DNA of 64,000 nucleotides. Source: Litchfieldia sinesaloumensis (GTDB taxonomy: Bacteria > Bacillota > Bacilli > Bacillales > Bacillaceae_L). The stretch is taken from contig NZ_LT732529.1 of the NCBI RefSeq assembly GCF_900156865.1, positions 390,300 to 454,299 on the forward strand, in the 5' to 3' direction. Every line of letters begins with the position of its first letter. Position 1 is the stretch's first letter. Below the pieces are notes generated by a model. That model worked only from the letters and a program-made list of their open reading frames with translations. It was not told where the DNA came from and ran no database searches. Shown here one piece after another: positions 37,419 to 46,349 of the stretch. A program made the position numbers and the translations under genes.

Positions 37419-38318
37419 GTGTCGGCTTTTACACTTGAATGGCAGATATCTACACAGGATGCTGGAAAATTAATACGAGATTTTTTAAAAGAACAGGCCA
37501 TTTCCAAAACTGCTCTAGTTGATATTAAATTTGCTGGTGGTGGCATTTTCATAAACGACAGGCCAGTTACAGTTCGTTATAGTCTCTCGAAGGACGAGGT
37601 ACTCAAGGTGGTTTTTCCCCCGGAGGAACCAAGTCACGAGTTAAAACCTGAGAAGCTACCATTGCACATTGTGTATGAGGATTCATATGTTTTGGTTGTC
37701 AATAAACCGCCTTATCAACTCTCTATTCCATCAAGGGAGAGCTCAAGTGGAAGTCTTGCAAATGCGTTGTTATCTTATTATCAGTCCACAGGACTTGGTG
37801 CAACTGTCCACTTAGTAAATCGACTCGATAAGGATACCTCGGGTCTACTCCTGGTCGCTAAGCACCGACACATTCATCATCTATTATCGGAGCAGCAAAA
37901 AGCGGGTTGTTTGAATAGGACTTATGAGGCAATCGTTCATGGCGTCTTGGCCGATGAATGTGGAACCATTGATGCTTCAATTGGAAGGAAAGACGATAGC
38001 ATCATTGAACGTCAGGTTCGAGAGGATGGACAGAAGGCGGTTACTCATTTTAATGTGTTGGAGAGGTTTGGTAAGTATACACGTGTGGAGCTTCAACTAG
38101 AAACTGGAAGGACCCATCAGATTCGCGTTCATCTCTCACATATCGGTCATCCAATTGTAGGAGATGATTTGTATGGGGGAGAACGAACAGAGATTGATCG
38201 ACAAGCACTCCATTGTCGGAAGCTATGTTTTCGCCATCCGATGAATCAACAAGAGAAGGTTTTCACTGCAGAATTGCCGGATGATATGAAAGAATTATTA
38301 GAAAAGGCGACCATTTGA
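37419..38318 (+). CDS. yjbO: RluD-family pseudouridine synthase (YjbO)
   Basis: Converts uridine to pseudouridine in ribosomal RNA; the exact target is not known from the sequence. The 299-residue protein has an S4-like N-terminal part (residues 12-70) and the catalytic motif NRLDKDTSGLLL with Asp137. ETGRTHQIRVHLSHIGHPIVG is the usual later motif. GTG 37419 is used with AAAGGAAA before it. The stop codon lies in the loop of a weak hairpin at 38307-38328. Confidence 0.93.
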   Translation: MSAFTLEWQISTQDAGKLIRDFLKEQAISKTALVDIKFAGGGIFINDRPVTVRYSLSKDEVLKVVFPPEEPSHELKPEKLPLHIVYEDSYVLVVNKPPYQLSIPSRESSSGSLANALLSYYQSTGLGATVHLVNRLDKDTSGLLLVAKHRHIHHLLSEQQKAGCLNRTYEAIVHGVLADECGTIDASIGRKDDSIIERQVREDGQKAVTHFNVLERFGKYTRVELQLETGRTHQIRVHLSHIGHPIVGDDLYGGERTEIDRQALHCRKLCFRHPMNQQEKVFTAELPDDMKELLEKATI

Positions 38319-38335
38319 ATATGGTCGCTATATTT
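38307..38335 (+). terminator. Weak terminator overlapping the yjbO stop
   Basis: GCGACCAT at 38307-38314 pairs with ATGGTCGC at 38321-38328 and is followed by TATATTT. The TGA stop is in the loop. The following 200 bp to prpE hold no gene; a 9-bp inverted repeat GAGCATGTA/TACATGCTC lies near 38448-38483. Confidence 0.6.
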
Positions 38336-38530
38336 AGGTACGAGTCGTATTTGAGTTTTATTCATGAGTGAGGCTACTTTGGAGAACATAGGAGTTTCAT
38401 GTGCCACTAGAAGCGTCTCACGGTACAAGCTAAGCGAGAAAAAGGAAGAGCATGTACTGCAAGAAGAGCCAAGACATACATGCTCAGTTGAATAGAAAAT
38501 ATGCAAATTCTATTAAGATGTCTAAGTTCT

Positions 38531-39268
38531 CTACCCGAACTCTCGAAATTTCTCTGCTACCAACGGTATTGACGAAGGAACTTGAACTATGTCCATTTCC
38601 GGATATCTAAAAGCAGTCAAACGTCCGCCAAAGACACAACCAGTATCAATATTAATCGTATTGTTCACTCTTCGAGGTTCTTTAACCGGTGTGTGCCCAT
38701 AAACAATCAACGCCGAACCCTTATATTGCTTTGCCCAATCCCGTCTTTCTGGAGTCCCATCTGGATTTTTTTTACCGGTGATGTCACCGTACAATACAAA
38801 GGTTTTTACCTTTTTATCAGTACGACCAATATAGTCCTCTCGTATTCCTGCATGCGCGATTACTAGTTTTCCCTTATCAAGCTGTTTGTAAAGCGAAGCA
38901 CCATCATATAGCTCAATGAATTGATTTTGAATGGATTGTTGGTCATCTTTATTTAATGCTTCATATTCTGCAACGGTTGTTTCCAAACCATGAGTCGTTT
39001 GAACCTTGTTCCCGATTAAGTATCGGTAAAGTTTATTACAATGGTTACCTGGTACGTAGAATGCCTTGTTCGCTTGTACTACTAGCTGATATACCACTTC
39101 GATTACACGTAAAGATTCAGGACCTCGATCGGTCAAATCTCCAACAAATGCAAGTTTTCGATCATTATGTAGTGGAATCCCACTTTCCCATGAATAACCA
39201 AGCTTCATCGTTAATTCTTCAAACTCTTGAAAACATCCATGTATATCGCCGATTATATCAAGTTTCAT
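38531..39268 (-). CDS. prpE: Bis(5'-nucleosyl)-tetraphosphatase PrpE
   Basis: A PPP-family metallophosphatase. The 245-residue protein has the metal motifs in order: DIIGDIHG (residues 4-11), [18 protein letters not shown] and the later [10 protein letters not shown] with its His. In B. subtilis PrpE cleaves Ap4A-type dinucleotides and has been linked to spore germination. The gene is monocistronic here on the minus strand, with AAAGGTGC before the ATG. Confidence 0.92.
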   Translation of the reverse strand: MKLDIIGDIHGCFQEFEELTMKLGYSWESGIPLHNDRKLAFVGDLTDRGPESLRVIEVVYQLVVQANKAFYVPGNHCNKLYRYLIGNKVQTTHGLETTVAEYEALNKDDQQSIQNQFIELYDGASLYKQLDKGKLVIAHAGIREDYIGRTDKKVKTFVLYGDITGKKNPDGTPERRDWAKQYKGSALIVYGHTPVKEPRRVNNTINIDTGCVFGGRLTAFRYPEMDIVQVPSSIPLVAEKFREFG

Positions 39269-39286
39269 CTTTAAGCACCTTTCTTT

Positions 39287-39338
39287 AAAAAATCACGCCA
39301 TACTCCCTATTATAAGGAGAATGGCGTGATTTTATTTT
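39287..39338. terminator. Terminator of the RodA-like gene, bidirectional
   Basis: AAAATCACGCCAT at 39289-39301 pairs with ATGGCGTGATTTT at 39321-39333; an inner CTCC/GGAG pair extends the stem. Both sides have A/T runs. It serves the minus-strand gene at 39441-40619. Confidence 0.85.
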
Positions 39339-39347
39339 AAAAGATTA

Positions 39348-39440
39348 GTGTCTAGCTACAGCGCTTAGCCGCCGGTGGGGTACTAATGCTTACCGGACTT
39401 GCATTGGAAGTTCTACTTCAAAAGCGTTTTGGCCTTCATA
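39348..39440. repeat. Candidate dispersed GTGTCTAGCT element
   Basis: The 90 bp after the RodA-like gene begin GTGTCTAGCTACAGCGCTTA and are GC-richer than the surroundings. This resembles a short intergenic repeat that occurs widely in Bacillaceae genomes (from memory, GTGTCTAGCTCCAGCGCCTA). No coding capacity. Confidence 0.5.
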
Positions 39441-40619
39441 TTAATCGAACATAAATTTCTTTGTTCTAGATCGAACATTCAGCACAATGCCAATTGCAAT
39501 CATGTAAGTGGCAAGGGAACTCCCCCCATAACTAATGAAGGGTAGTGGTAGTCCTGTAATTGGCAAGATACCAACTGTCATTCCAACATTTTGGAACACT
39601 TGGAAAGTAATCATTCCAATCACACCCGCACAAAGATAACTTCCGTATGGATCATGACTTTCTAATGCAATATGAATCATTCTGTAAATTAATAAGAAGA
39701 ATAAAGAAATAATAATACTGGTTCCAATAAAACCGAATTGTTCCGCAACCACGGCGAAGATAAAATCGGTATGACCTTCAGGAATTGTCACCTCAGACTC
39801 CTGGAAACCTTTTCCTTGCAATTGACCAGATCCAATTGCAAGTAATGAACGGACTAATTGGTGGCCTTCGTTACCAGCAGTTCCAAAAGGATCGAGCCAT
39901 CCATAAAAACGACTCATCTGATAGTCCTTAATAATATACGTAAAGAAAAACTCTGGAAAATTAAAGTAGAGAAAAACACCTGTCGATACTGTTAAAACAG
40001 CCGTAAATATCGCTACTAGAATTATTCTCCATTTAATACCAGCAACTAGAATCATTGTTGCAATGATTGACATAAACACCATCGTCATCCCCATATCTGG
40101 CTGTAACACTAATAAACCGATTGGTGGGGCAGAGGCTAAAATAATTTTTCCAATTAGGAGTAAATCATCACTTACTGTGTTAATCGGATATTTTTCACGA
40201 TGATCGACAATGATTTTACTTAACACAATAATTAAAATAATTTTCATTAATTCAGATGGTTGGAAGCTTCCGGCACCCGGAATGTTGTACCAGCTTGTAG
40301 CACCTTTCGTTTCATCAGCAAAAGGGAGGTCGAAGATATACTTTTCAACAAAAAGTCCGAATAATAATACCATCCCAAACCCATATAGGTACCAGGAAAT
40401 CATTTTAAATCGGTCAAAATCAATAACCATTGTTCCGATAATCGCAATAATTCCTATGACATACCATTGAAGTTGTTGCGCTGCGAAATTAATATTTTTA
40501 AGCTTTTCCGGTAAAAAGGGCTGTGCACTTTGAATTGCAATGGCACTGACGATGGCCATTAGAAATAAGATAAACAACAGTGTATAATCAATTTTTTGTG
40601 GATTACTTTCTTTATTCAT
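39441..40619 (-). CDS. RodA-like SEDS peptidoglycan glycosyltransferase
   Basis: A SEDS-family polytopic protein (392 residues, about ten membrane helices) that polymerises lipid II. Hallmarks are FQPSELMKI, the extracellular loop VTIPEGHTDFIFAVVAEQFG with the catalytic Asp, and GMTVGILPITGLPLPFISYG near the C-terminus. Length equals B. subtilis RodA (393). It has no partner penicillin-binding protein nearby. FtsW or SpoVE is less likely because of the short N-terminus and length, but the paralogue cannot be settled by eye. Confidence 0.85.
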   Translation of the reverse strand: MNKESNPQKIDYTLLFILFLMAIVSAIAIQSAQPFLPEKLKNINFAAQQLQWYVIGIIAIIGTMVIDFDRFKMISWYLYGFGMVLLFGLFVEKYIFDLPFADETKGATSWYNIPGAGSFQPSELMKIILIIVLSKIIVDHREKYPINTVSDDLLLIGKIILASAPPIGLLVLQPDMGMTMVFMSIIATMILVAGIKWRIILVAIFTAVLTVSTGVFLYFNFPEFFFTYIIKDYQMSRFYGWLDPFGTAGNEGHQLVRSLLAIGSGQLQGKGFQESEVTIPEGHTDFIFAVVAEQFGFIGTSIIISLFFLLIYRMIHIALESHDPYGSYLCAGVIGMITFQVFQNVGMTVGILPITGLPLPFISYGGSSLATYMIAIGIVLNVRSRTKKFMFD

Positions 40620-40868
40620 GGATAAAAAAATCCTTTCTAAACAAGCACGAGTTTTATATTATATAAAACAGGGTATAAATCTTTATCACTTTTTAGATAA
40701 AGAACCAATTCTATCTTAGCTTATTTTTGAGTGATTGCAAATCATTACATTATGGAAAACTAAAAAATTATAATATACATAGGGCCCAAAAAGTAAATGG
40801 CTTATGTTACATTTTTGCAAATGTTAGGTTAAAGTTTTATTTTTGATTTGCAAGGGGGGAAACCGGAT

Positions 40869-42251
40869 ATGTTACAACATGAGGTAAATGAAAGAGAACA
40901 GCAGCAAATAGAAAATGAACAATTGCTTACAGCTCTTCAAAATGAGAATATCGATGAATTCCGAAACGTATTTTTAGATATACATCCATATGAAAGAGCA
41001 AAATTCTATTCGAAGCTACCGAAAGATGCTAGAATGCACCTATACCTTTTTTTGTCTCCAGCAGAAATGGCTGAGGTTTTTGAAAACCTTGAAATTGATG
41101 AGACTGAATATGAAGAGCTTTTGTCTGAAATGGACCCTAATTTTGTCGCAGATATGCTCTCACAAATGTATGCGGACGACGCTGTAGATGTCCTAAATGA
41201 ATTAGATAAAGAACAGGTTGCTAGCTATTTGACAATTATGGATGATGAAGCTGCAGGAGAGATTAAACAGCTACTTCATTATGAAGAATATACAGCCGGT
41301 AGTATAATGACTACCGAATTTATTGCAATACATGCCAATCAAACCGTGAAATCGGCTATGCATATATTAAAAAAGGAAGCACCCAGAGCTGAAACAATCT
41401 ATTATGTATATGTTATTGATGAAGAGAAACGACTTGTAGGTGTTATTTCGATACGTGACTTACTTGTCACAGATGATGACACAATGATTCACGAAATTGT
41501 GAATGACCGGGTTGTATCTGTCTCTGTTAGTGAGGATCAGGAAGAAGTAGCACGGCGGATGAAGGACTACAATTTCTTAGCTGTGCCAGTTGTTGACTTT
41601 CAAAACCATTTATTAGGGATTATTACAGTAGACGATATTATTGATGTTATGGATGAAGAAGCATCTGATGATTACTCAAAATTAGCTGGGATATCAGATG
41701 TTGACTCTGCAGATAAAAATATATTTACATCAGCAAAAAACAGATTACCCTGGTTAATTATTTTATCATTTCTTGGAATGCTAACAGCAAGCTTGATTGG
41801 TAGGTTTGAAGCTACATTAGATCAGGTGGCAATTTTAGCTGTCTTTATTCCGTTAATTGCTGGTATGGCTGGTAACACAGGAACGCAAGCATTAGCGGTT
41901 GCAGTCAGGAGAATTGCAATTGGTGAAGATGAAGATGAGAATAAATGGAAGTTAATCTTACGTGAAGCAGGAACAGGTGTCATAACTGGGACGGTTTGTG
42001 GAACGGTAATAATGTTCGTGGTTTATTTTTGGAAAGGTGATTTCTTTCTGGGGATCTTAGTTGGCATTTCAATTTTCATTACATTGATTGTAGCAACATT
42101 GGCTGGTGCACTTGTACCATTGCTCATGCACCGATTAAAGGTTGACCCCGCGGTTGCTTCAGGTCCATTTATTACGACAATTAATGATATTATTAGTATT
42201 TTAATTTATTTTGGATTAGCTACATTATTTATGAATTATTTAGTTTCATAA
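40869..42251 (+). CDS. mgtE: Magnesium transporter MgtE
   Basis: A Mg2+ channel that closes at high intracellular magnesium. The 460-residue protein has an acidic N domain (to about residue 125), two CBS domains (EYTAGSIMTTEFIAI and VNDRVVSVSVSEDQEEVARR regions, residues 130-250), and five C-terminal membrane helices. The pore motif AGMAGNTGTQALAVAVRR is present. ATG 40869 is chosen with the GGGGGGAAA upstream. No M-box riboswitch is recognised in the 250-bp upstream region. Confidence 0.93.
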   Translation: MLQHEVNEREQQQIENEQLLTALQNENIDEFRNVFLDIHPYERAKFYSKLPKDARMHLYLFLSPAEMAEVFENLEIDETEYEELLSEMDPNFVADMLSQMYADDAVDVLNELDKEQVASYLTIMDDEAAGEIKQLLHYEEYTAGSIMTTEFIAIHANQTVKSAMHILKKEAPRAETIYYVYVIDEEKRLVGVISIRDLLVTDDDTMIHEIVNDRVVSVSVSEDQEEVARRMKDYNFLAVPVVDFQNHLLGIITVDDIIDVMDEEASDDYSKLAGISDVDSADKNIFTSAKNRLPWLIILSFLGMLTASLIGRFEATLDQVAILAVFIPLIAGMAGNTGTQALAVAVRRIAIGEDEDENKWKLILREAGTGVITGTVCGTVIMFVVYFWKGDFFLGILVGISIFITLIVATLAGALVPLLMHRLKVDPAVASGPFITTINDIISILIYFGLATLFMNYLVS

Positions 42252-42275
42252 TTGATTTTAATAAGGGGGTAAAGT

Positions 42276-44123
42276 ATGGAACATGGTGCTTCAGTAACAT
42301 CGTTAGTTATTGTAATGGTGGTGGCCTTTTTAACACCACTGTTATTACATAGGTTTAAACTTCGAGCAATTCCTGTTGTTGTAGCAGAAATTATTATGGG
42401 GATTATTATCGGGAAAAGTGGGTTTGATGTAGTAGAACCTGATATGTGGCTTGAAACATTATCTACCTTGGGATTCATCTTTTTAATGTTTTTAAGTGGG
42501 GTAGAAATTGATTTCACCTCGTTTGTAGGAGGAAAAAAGAAAGAAAAGCTCCCAAATGGTAAAATAGCTCCAAATACATTCCTTGTATCTATAATTGTTT
42601 TTGCTGGAATTTTTATATTATCGCTATTATTATCCATGATTTTTGTTTGGACTGGTTTTACAGATAATGCCTTTTTAATGACGTTAATCATTTCTACTAT
42701 TTCTTTAGGTGTTGTCGTACCAACTCTGAAAGATGCCCAGATCATGAAAACAAACATAGGTCAGGTTATTTTATTAGTTGCAGTAGTGTCAGATCTTGTA
42801 ACGATGATCTTACTTGCTGTTTTTGCTTCTATTTACGGTGGCGGAGAGAGCAATATGTGGCTTCTGTTAGTCTTGTTTGGTGCAGGTGTACTTTTGTATT
42901 TTGTCGGAAAGAGATTCCAAAATCGTTCCTTCCTTGAAACGATGTCAAAAGGAACAATTCATATCGGAATGAGAGCAATCTTTGCATTAATCATTATCCT
43001 CGTTGCACTATCGGAAACGATTGGTGCAGAGAATATATTAGGTGCATTCTTAGCAGGTGTATTAGTATCGTTGCTATCACCAAATCATGAAATGGTGCAA
43101 AAACTAGATTCATTTGGTTATGGTTTCTTAATCCCAATCTTTTTCGTAATGATTGGGGTTGAGCTTGACCTTTGGGCGCTTTTCCAGGATCCAAAGATAC
43201 TCATGTTAATTCCGTTATTATTTATCGCCCTAGTTATATCTAAGGTGGTTCCGATTATCTATATTAGGCGCTGGTATGATTGGAGAACGACTCTTGGTGC
43301 AGGGGCATTGTTAACTTCAACGTTATCACTTGTTATTGCAGCAGCAACCGTTGGGGAGAAGATGGGAATCATTGATGACCGTATGTCTGGTGCATTGATC
43401 TTAGTCGCGGTTATCGCAAGTATTATTTCGCCAATAGGTTTTAAAAAGCTTTTCCCAAAACAAGAAGCCGAAGAACCTGTTATCCGTGTCGGATTTATCG
43501 GTGCAAATCAAATGACATTACCCGTAACACGGGATTTGAATTCAAACCTGTATGACACAACTATTTATCATACAAAACAAGAAAAAATTGATAAACGGCA
43601 TTCTGATTCATTGTTTGAGATTGTCGAACTTGAGGATTATTCGGTTGAGAGCCTTCAAGCTTCAGACGTGTTTGATGTAGATATTCTTGTTATAACAACA
43701 GGGTCTGATGAAAGGAACGCTGAAATTGCAAAATTCGCCAAGGAAAATGGAGTTGACCGTGTAATTGCAAGAATCGAAACTGCAGGCCTCGGTGAGGAAC
43801 TCAAGGAATTAAATATTGATGTATTCTCATTATTAATGTCAACAAACACATTACTACGTGCACTAATTGAGGCGCCAAGTATCATGACAATCCTGACTAA
43901 TCAGGAACAATCGTTATATCAAATTCAAATGAATAATAGTTTATATGACGGAACGATGCTTCGAAATTTCCCGTTTACTGGGGATGTTATCTTTGTTCGT
44001 ATCTTTAGAGGCAAGGACTCTATTGTTCCTCATGGAGATACAGAACTTCATCTTGGTGACCGACTGATTGTAACGGGATCAAGAGAGTATGTAGATGAAT
44101 TGAAGGTAGATTTAGAATTCTAA
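42276..44123 (+). CDS. yjbQ: CPA2 monovalent cation/H+ antiporter with RCK domains (YjbQ)
   Basis: A 615-residue protein (614 in B. subtilis YjbQ). Residues 1-390 form a CPA2 exchanger with about twelve helices (LMFLSGVEIDF; GAFLAGVLVSLLS; FFVMIGVELDL). Residues 395-520 are a TrkA-N type domain (VRVGFIGANQMT... VDILVITTGSDERNAEIAKFA). The final 80 residues are TrkA-C (GTMLRNFPFTGDVIFVRIFR). Potassium or sodium efflux coupled to protons is inferred from the family. AAGGGGG is its ribosome site, 25 bp after mgtE, so cotranscription is likely. Confidence 0.9.
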   Translation: MEHGASVTSLVIVMVVAFLTPLLLHRFKLRAIPVVVAEIIMGIIIGKSGFDVVEPDMWLETLSTLGFIFLMFLSGVEIDFTSFVGGKKKEKLPNGKIAPNTFLVSIIVFAGIFILSLLLSMIFVWTGFTDNAFLMTLIISTISLGVVVPTLKDAQIMKTNIGQVILLVAVVSDLVTMILLAVFASIYGGGESNMWLLLVLFGAGVLLYFVGKRFQNRSFLETMSKGTIHIGMRAIFALIIILVALSETIGAENILGAFLAGVLVSLLSPNHEMVQKLDSFGYGFLIPIFFVMIGVELDLWALFQDPKILMLIPLLFIALVISKVVPIIYIRRWYDWRTTLGAGALLTSTLSLVIAAATVGEKMGIIDDRMSGALILVAVIASIISPIGFKKLFPKQEAEEPVIRVGFIGANQMTLPVTRDLNSNLYDTTIYHTKQEKIDKRHSDSLFEIVELEDYSVESLQASDVFDVDILVITTGSDERNAEIAKFAKENGVDRVIARIETAGLGEELKELNIDVFSLLMSTNTLLRALIEAPSIMTILTNQEQSLYQIQMNNSLYDGTMLRNFPFTGDVIFVRIFRGKDSIVPHGDTELHLGDRLIVTGSREYVDELKVDLEF

Positions 44124-44127
44124 AGGA

Positions 44128-44163
44128 AAAGAGGGCGAACCATTTATTGGTCGCCCTCTTTAT
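44128..44163 (+). terminator. Terminator of mgtE-yjbQ
   Basis: AAGAGGGCG pairs with CGCCCTCTT and an inner CCA/TGG extends the stem (44129-44160), followed by TATTATT. Confidence 0.85.
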
Positions 44164-44236
44164 TATTGTCAAACTTATATCACCTCGCCTCGAATCATAT
44201 ACAGATTAACGAGTGCCTTGGCGCATTTATTTCTAA

Positions 44237-45016
44237 TTACCCGACAATATTATAACCAGAATCAACATAGATGATTTCGCCAGTAACGCCGCGTGATAGG
44301 TTACTCAGCATCGCTACAGACATATTACCGACGTCTTCCTTTGTAACATTACGTTGTAGAGGAGCCTTTTCTTCAATCATTTTCATAATATCATTGAATC
44401 CAGGCACACCTTTTGCCGCTAATGTTCTAATTGGACCAGCAGATATCGCGTTAATTCTGATTCCATCCTTACCAAGGTCAAAAGTAAGGTATCTTACGCA
44501 CGCTTCAAGTGCAGCCTTTGCAACACCCATTACATTGTATCCAGGGAGGGCTCGTACTGCACCTAAATAGGACATTGTGATTATTGAAGCATCTTCAGCT
44601 AAATATGGTCGAGCAGCGTTTGCTGCGGCAACTAAAGAATAGCTACTTGTGTCTTGAGCAAATGCATATCCATCTCTTGATGTCTCTATGAAATCACCTT
44701 TTAAGTCATCTGCGTTTGCGAATGCTACAGAGTGAACTAGGCCGTGAATTGTTCCCACTTTTTCACCGATTTCAGTGAACGCTTGTGAGATACTTTCATC
44801 ACTGTTTACATCACATCTAACAATCATTTCAGCAGGGTAGTTATATTTTTCCAATAATTTTTCTAACTTTTCGCGTGATCGATCCAAGCGGTAGGTATAG
44901 ATTAATTTAGCACCGGCTTTATAGAGGGATTCCGCAACACCCCATGCAATACTTCTTTCATTGGCTACGCCCATAATGACAATATTTTTACCTTCTAATT
45001 GTAATAAATCTTCCAT
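44237..45016 (-). CDS. fabI: Enoyl-ACP reductase I
   Basis: Reduces enoyl-ACP with NADH in the last step of fatty-acid elongation; the triclosan target. The 259-residue short-chain dehydrogenase has the nucleotide motif GVANERSIAWG and the catalytic Tyr150, Tyr160 and Lys167 (SYLGAVRALPGY then NVMGVAK), the FabI spacing Y-x6-K. ATG 45016 is chosen because GGAGGT at 45024-45019 precedes it; an ATG 12 bp upstream overlaps that site. The promoter carries a near-perfect FapR operator. Confidence 0.96.
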   Translation of the reverse strand: MEDLLQLEGKNIVIMGVANERSIAWGVAESLYKAGAKLIYTYRLDRSREKLEKLLEKYNYPAEMIVRCDVNSDESISQAFTEIGEKVGTIHGLVHSVAFANADDLKGDFIETSRDGYAFAQDTSSYSLVAAANAARPYLAEDASIITMSYLGAVRALPGYNVMGVAKAALEACVRYLTFDLGKDGIRINAISAGPIRTLAAKGVPGFNDIMKMIEEKAPLQRNVTKEDVGNMSVAMLSNLSRGVTGEIIYVDSGYNIVG

Positions 45017-45060
45017 TGTTACCTCCATACTGCATAAGAAATTTTTTGCACTCTAATATT

Positions 45061-45090
45061 ATTATACCTGGTTTTAGTATCTGATACTAA
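45061..45090 (-). promoter_or_regulatory. fabI promoter with FapR operator
   Basis: On the minus strand the -10 is TATAAT (45066-45061). The 17-bp inverted repeat TTAGTATCAGATACTAA occupies 45090-45074 and covers the weak -35 position. It is a near-perfect palindrome of the FapR type and matches the element upstream of fabH at 769-785. Confidence 0.85.
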
Positions 45091-45231
45091 CTATATCATT
45101 TTTTCTTCTTTTCCCCAAGTGGTTGGAAGTAGTTTTTAAAAATTTTGATAGGAAGTAATTTATTGCTAAAGCCACTACAGGTAGTGGGTTGTTTGAGTAT
45201 AGGTTTATTTTGCTATTTTTGTAAAGGAAAC

Positions 45232-45260
45232 TTGACGTAAAGTAAGCTTTACATTAAAAT
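45232..45260 (+). promoter_or_regulatory. Promoter and palindrome of the XRE-regulator operon
   Basis: TTGACG at 45232-45237, a 17-bp spacer and TAAAAT at 45255-45260 form a strong sigma-A promoter. GTAAAG at 45237-45242 and CTTTAC at 45247-45252 make an inverted repeat in the spacer, a likely operator for the regulator encoded directly downstream. Confidence 0.7.
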
Positions 45261-45286
45261 GGTATTACAACGAGGTGGTGAATGGG

Positions 45287-45493
45287 TTGAAGAATAGGGT
45301 CTCAGAGTTTAGAAAGAAACTTGGTTTTTCACAAGATAGGCTAGCTGATCGATTAGGGGTTTCTAGACAAACAATTATTTCAATTGAAAAGGGTAAGTAC
45401 AACCCTTCTCTTCCTCTGGCAATGATTATTGCTGAATTATTTGATACGAGTGTGGAGAATGTTTTTATTTTGGAAGATGATGATTATAAGTAA
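45287..45493 (+). CDS. Small XRE-family transcriptional regulator
   Basis: A 68-residue helix-turn-helix protein (MKNRVSEFRKKLGFSQDRLA, then DRLGVSRQTIISIEKGKYNP), the whole protein being one Cro/C1-type domain. TTG 45287 is chosen because AGGTGGTG at 45273-45280 is six bases upstream; GTG codons at 45275 and 45278 lie within that site. The next gene encodes a membrane protein 21 bp on, a common pairing in Bacillus in which the small repressor controls its own two-gene operon. Confidence 0.88.
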   Translation: MKNRVSEFRKKLGFSQDRLADRLGVSRQTIISIEKGKYNPSLPLAMIIAELFDTSVENVFILEDDDYK

Positions 45494-45514
45494 TAAGGTA
45501 GGGGGATGGTTTCA

Positions 45515-45892
45515 GTGAAATCTTCAAGAATTATGTTTATTGTTTTGGGTTTTTCCTTTTTAGTGATGAGTGGATTTACGGTTTTTGCAGGAATCATGGC
45601 TAATTCAACTCCACCTTCTGGATCTTATATGATGGTGGGAATGGCCATTATGTGTTTTTGTTTAAGTTATCTATATCCCCAATTCAAGCAAAAGGATGAA
45701 AGAATGCAGCTTATAAGATACAAGGGTATGGTGGTTACTTTCATTGCGACTATGCTTTACTTGATTTTCTTGAACATAGGGTTACAGGCTGAATGGTTTA
45801 TTTTGTCAGCCATGCAGGTAGTTCACATTTTGTCTACATTAATCATCTGTACAGTGTTTATTTCTCTTGTTGTTTATTCTAAAATTTATTAA
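45515..45892 (+). CDS. Membrane protein paired with the XRE regulator
   Basis: A 125-residue protein with four predicted membrane segments (IMFIVLGFSFLVMSGFTVFA; YMMVGMAIMCFCLSYLY; GMVVTFIATMLYLIFLNIGL; VVHILSTLIICTVFISLVVY) and a short cytoplasmic loop KQKDERMQLIRYKG. GTG 45515 is favoured by the AGGGGG at 45500-45505; ATG 45506 is the alternative. It is cotranscribed with the regulator. Function unknown. The DERMQ loop is common in such regulator-linked DUF-type membrane proteins. Confidence 0.75.
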   Translation: MKSSRIMFIVLGFSFLVMSGFTVFAGIMANSTPPSGSYMMVGMAIMCFCLSYLYPQFKQKDERMQLIRYKGMVVTFIATMLYLIFLNIGLQAEWFILSAMQVVHILSTLIICTVFISLVVYSKIY

Positions 45893-46349
45893 TGGTTAAT
45901 TTTTACAAGAAAAAAAGTAATCTAGCTGAAAATTACCACATAGTCCCCACATAAACTCCTCCCGATAGTGTGGCTTAATCAACTCACATATAGAAAAGAA
46001 ATGCGTTTTATCCCATTTTTATGAGAGTGTGTCCTGCCATCACAGGATACACTCTTTTTTTGTGCATAGTAAACGAGGTTTAAGGTAAGGTTAATCTTGA
46101 TATAACTTATTGCAGGGGGATTGTAAATTAATTAAGGTGCAGCTCTAAATTCAAGTGAGATTTTAAACTAAATTAACTTACCAATTTCTTTCAGTGTATT
46201 CGACTATTTTAAAAGGAAAATTAATATGAGCATAGGATCACACTAAGCAGCACAACATTTTCTGACACATATATGTGTTGGTCTGAATAAATGATTGAAA
46301 TACGACAGGTGCATTTGATACTATTAGAATTCTCAAAGGAGATAGGAGA
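45893..46349. other. 457-bp interval before the MFS gene
   Basis: No gene is visible. It contains a terminator at 46024-46061, a perfect 14-bp palindrome ACACATATATGTGT at 46265-46278 and a possible promoter (TTGAAA at 46295-46300, 16 bp, GATACT at 46317-46322). The palindrome lies just upstream of the -35 and could be an operator for the exporter gene. Confidence 0.55.
46024..46061 (+). terminator. Terminator of the XRE-membrane protein operon
   Basis: AGAGTGTGTCCTG at 46024-46036 pairs with CAGGATACACTCT at 46043-46055 (one G-T pair), followed by seven T residues. It is 130 bp after the stop codon. Confidence 0.85.

Noticed and set aside
40620-40868. M-box (magnesium) riboswitch upstream of mgtE
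   Set aside because: No M-box core or terminator-antiterminator arrangement could be recognised in the 250-bp leader.
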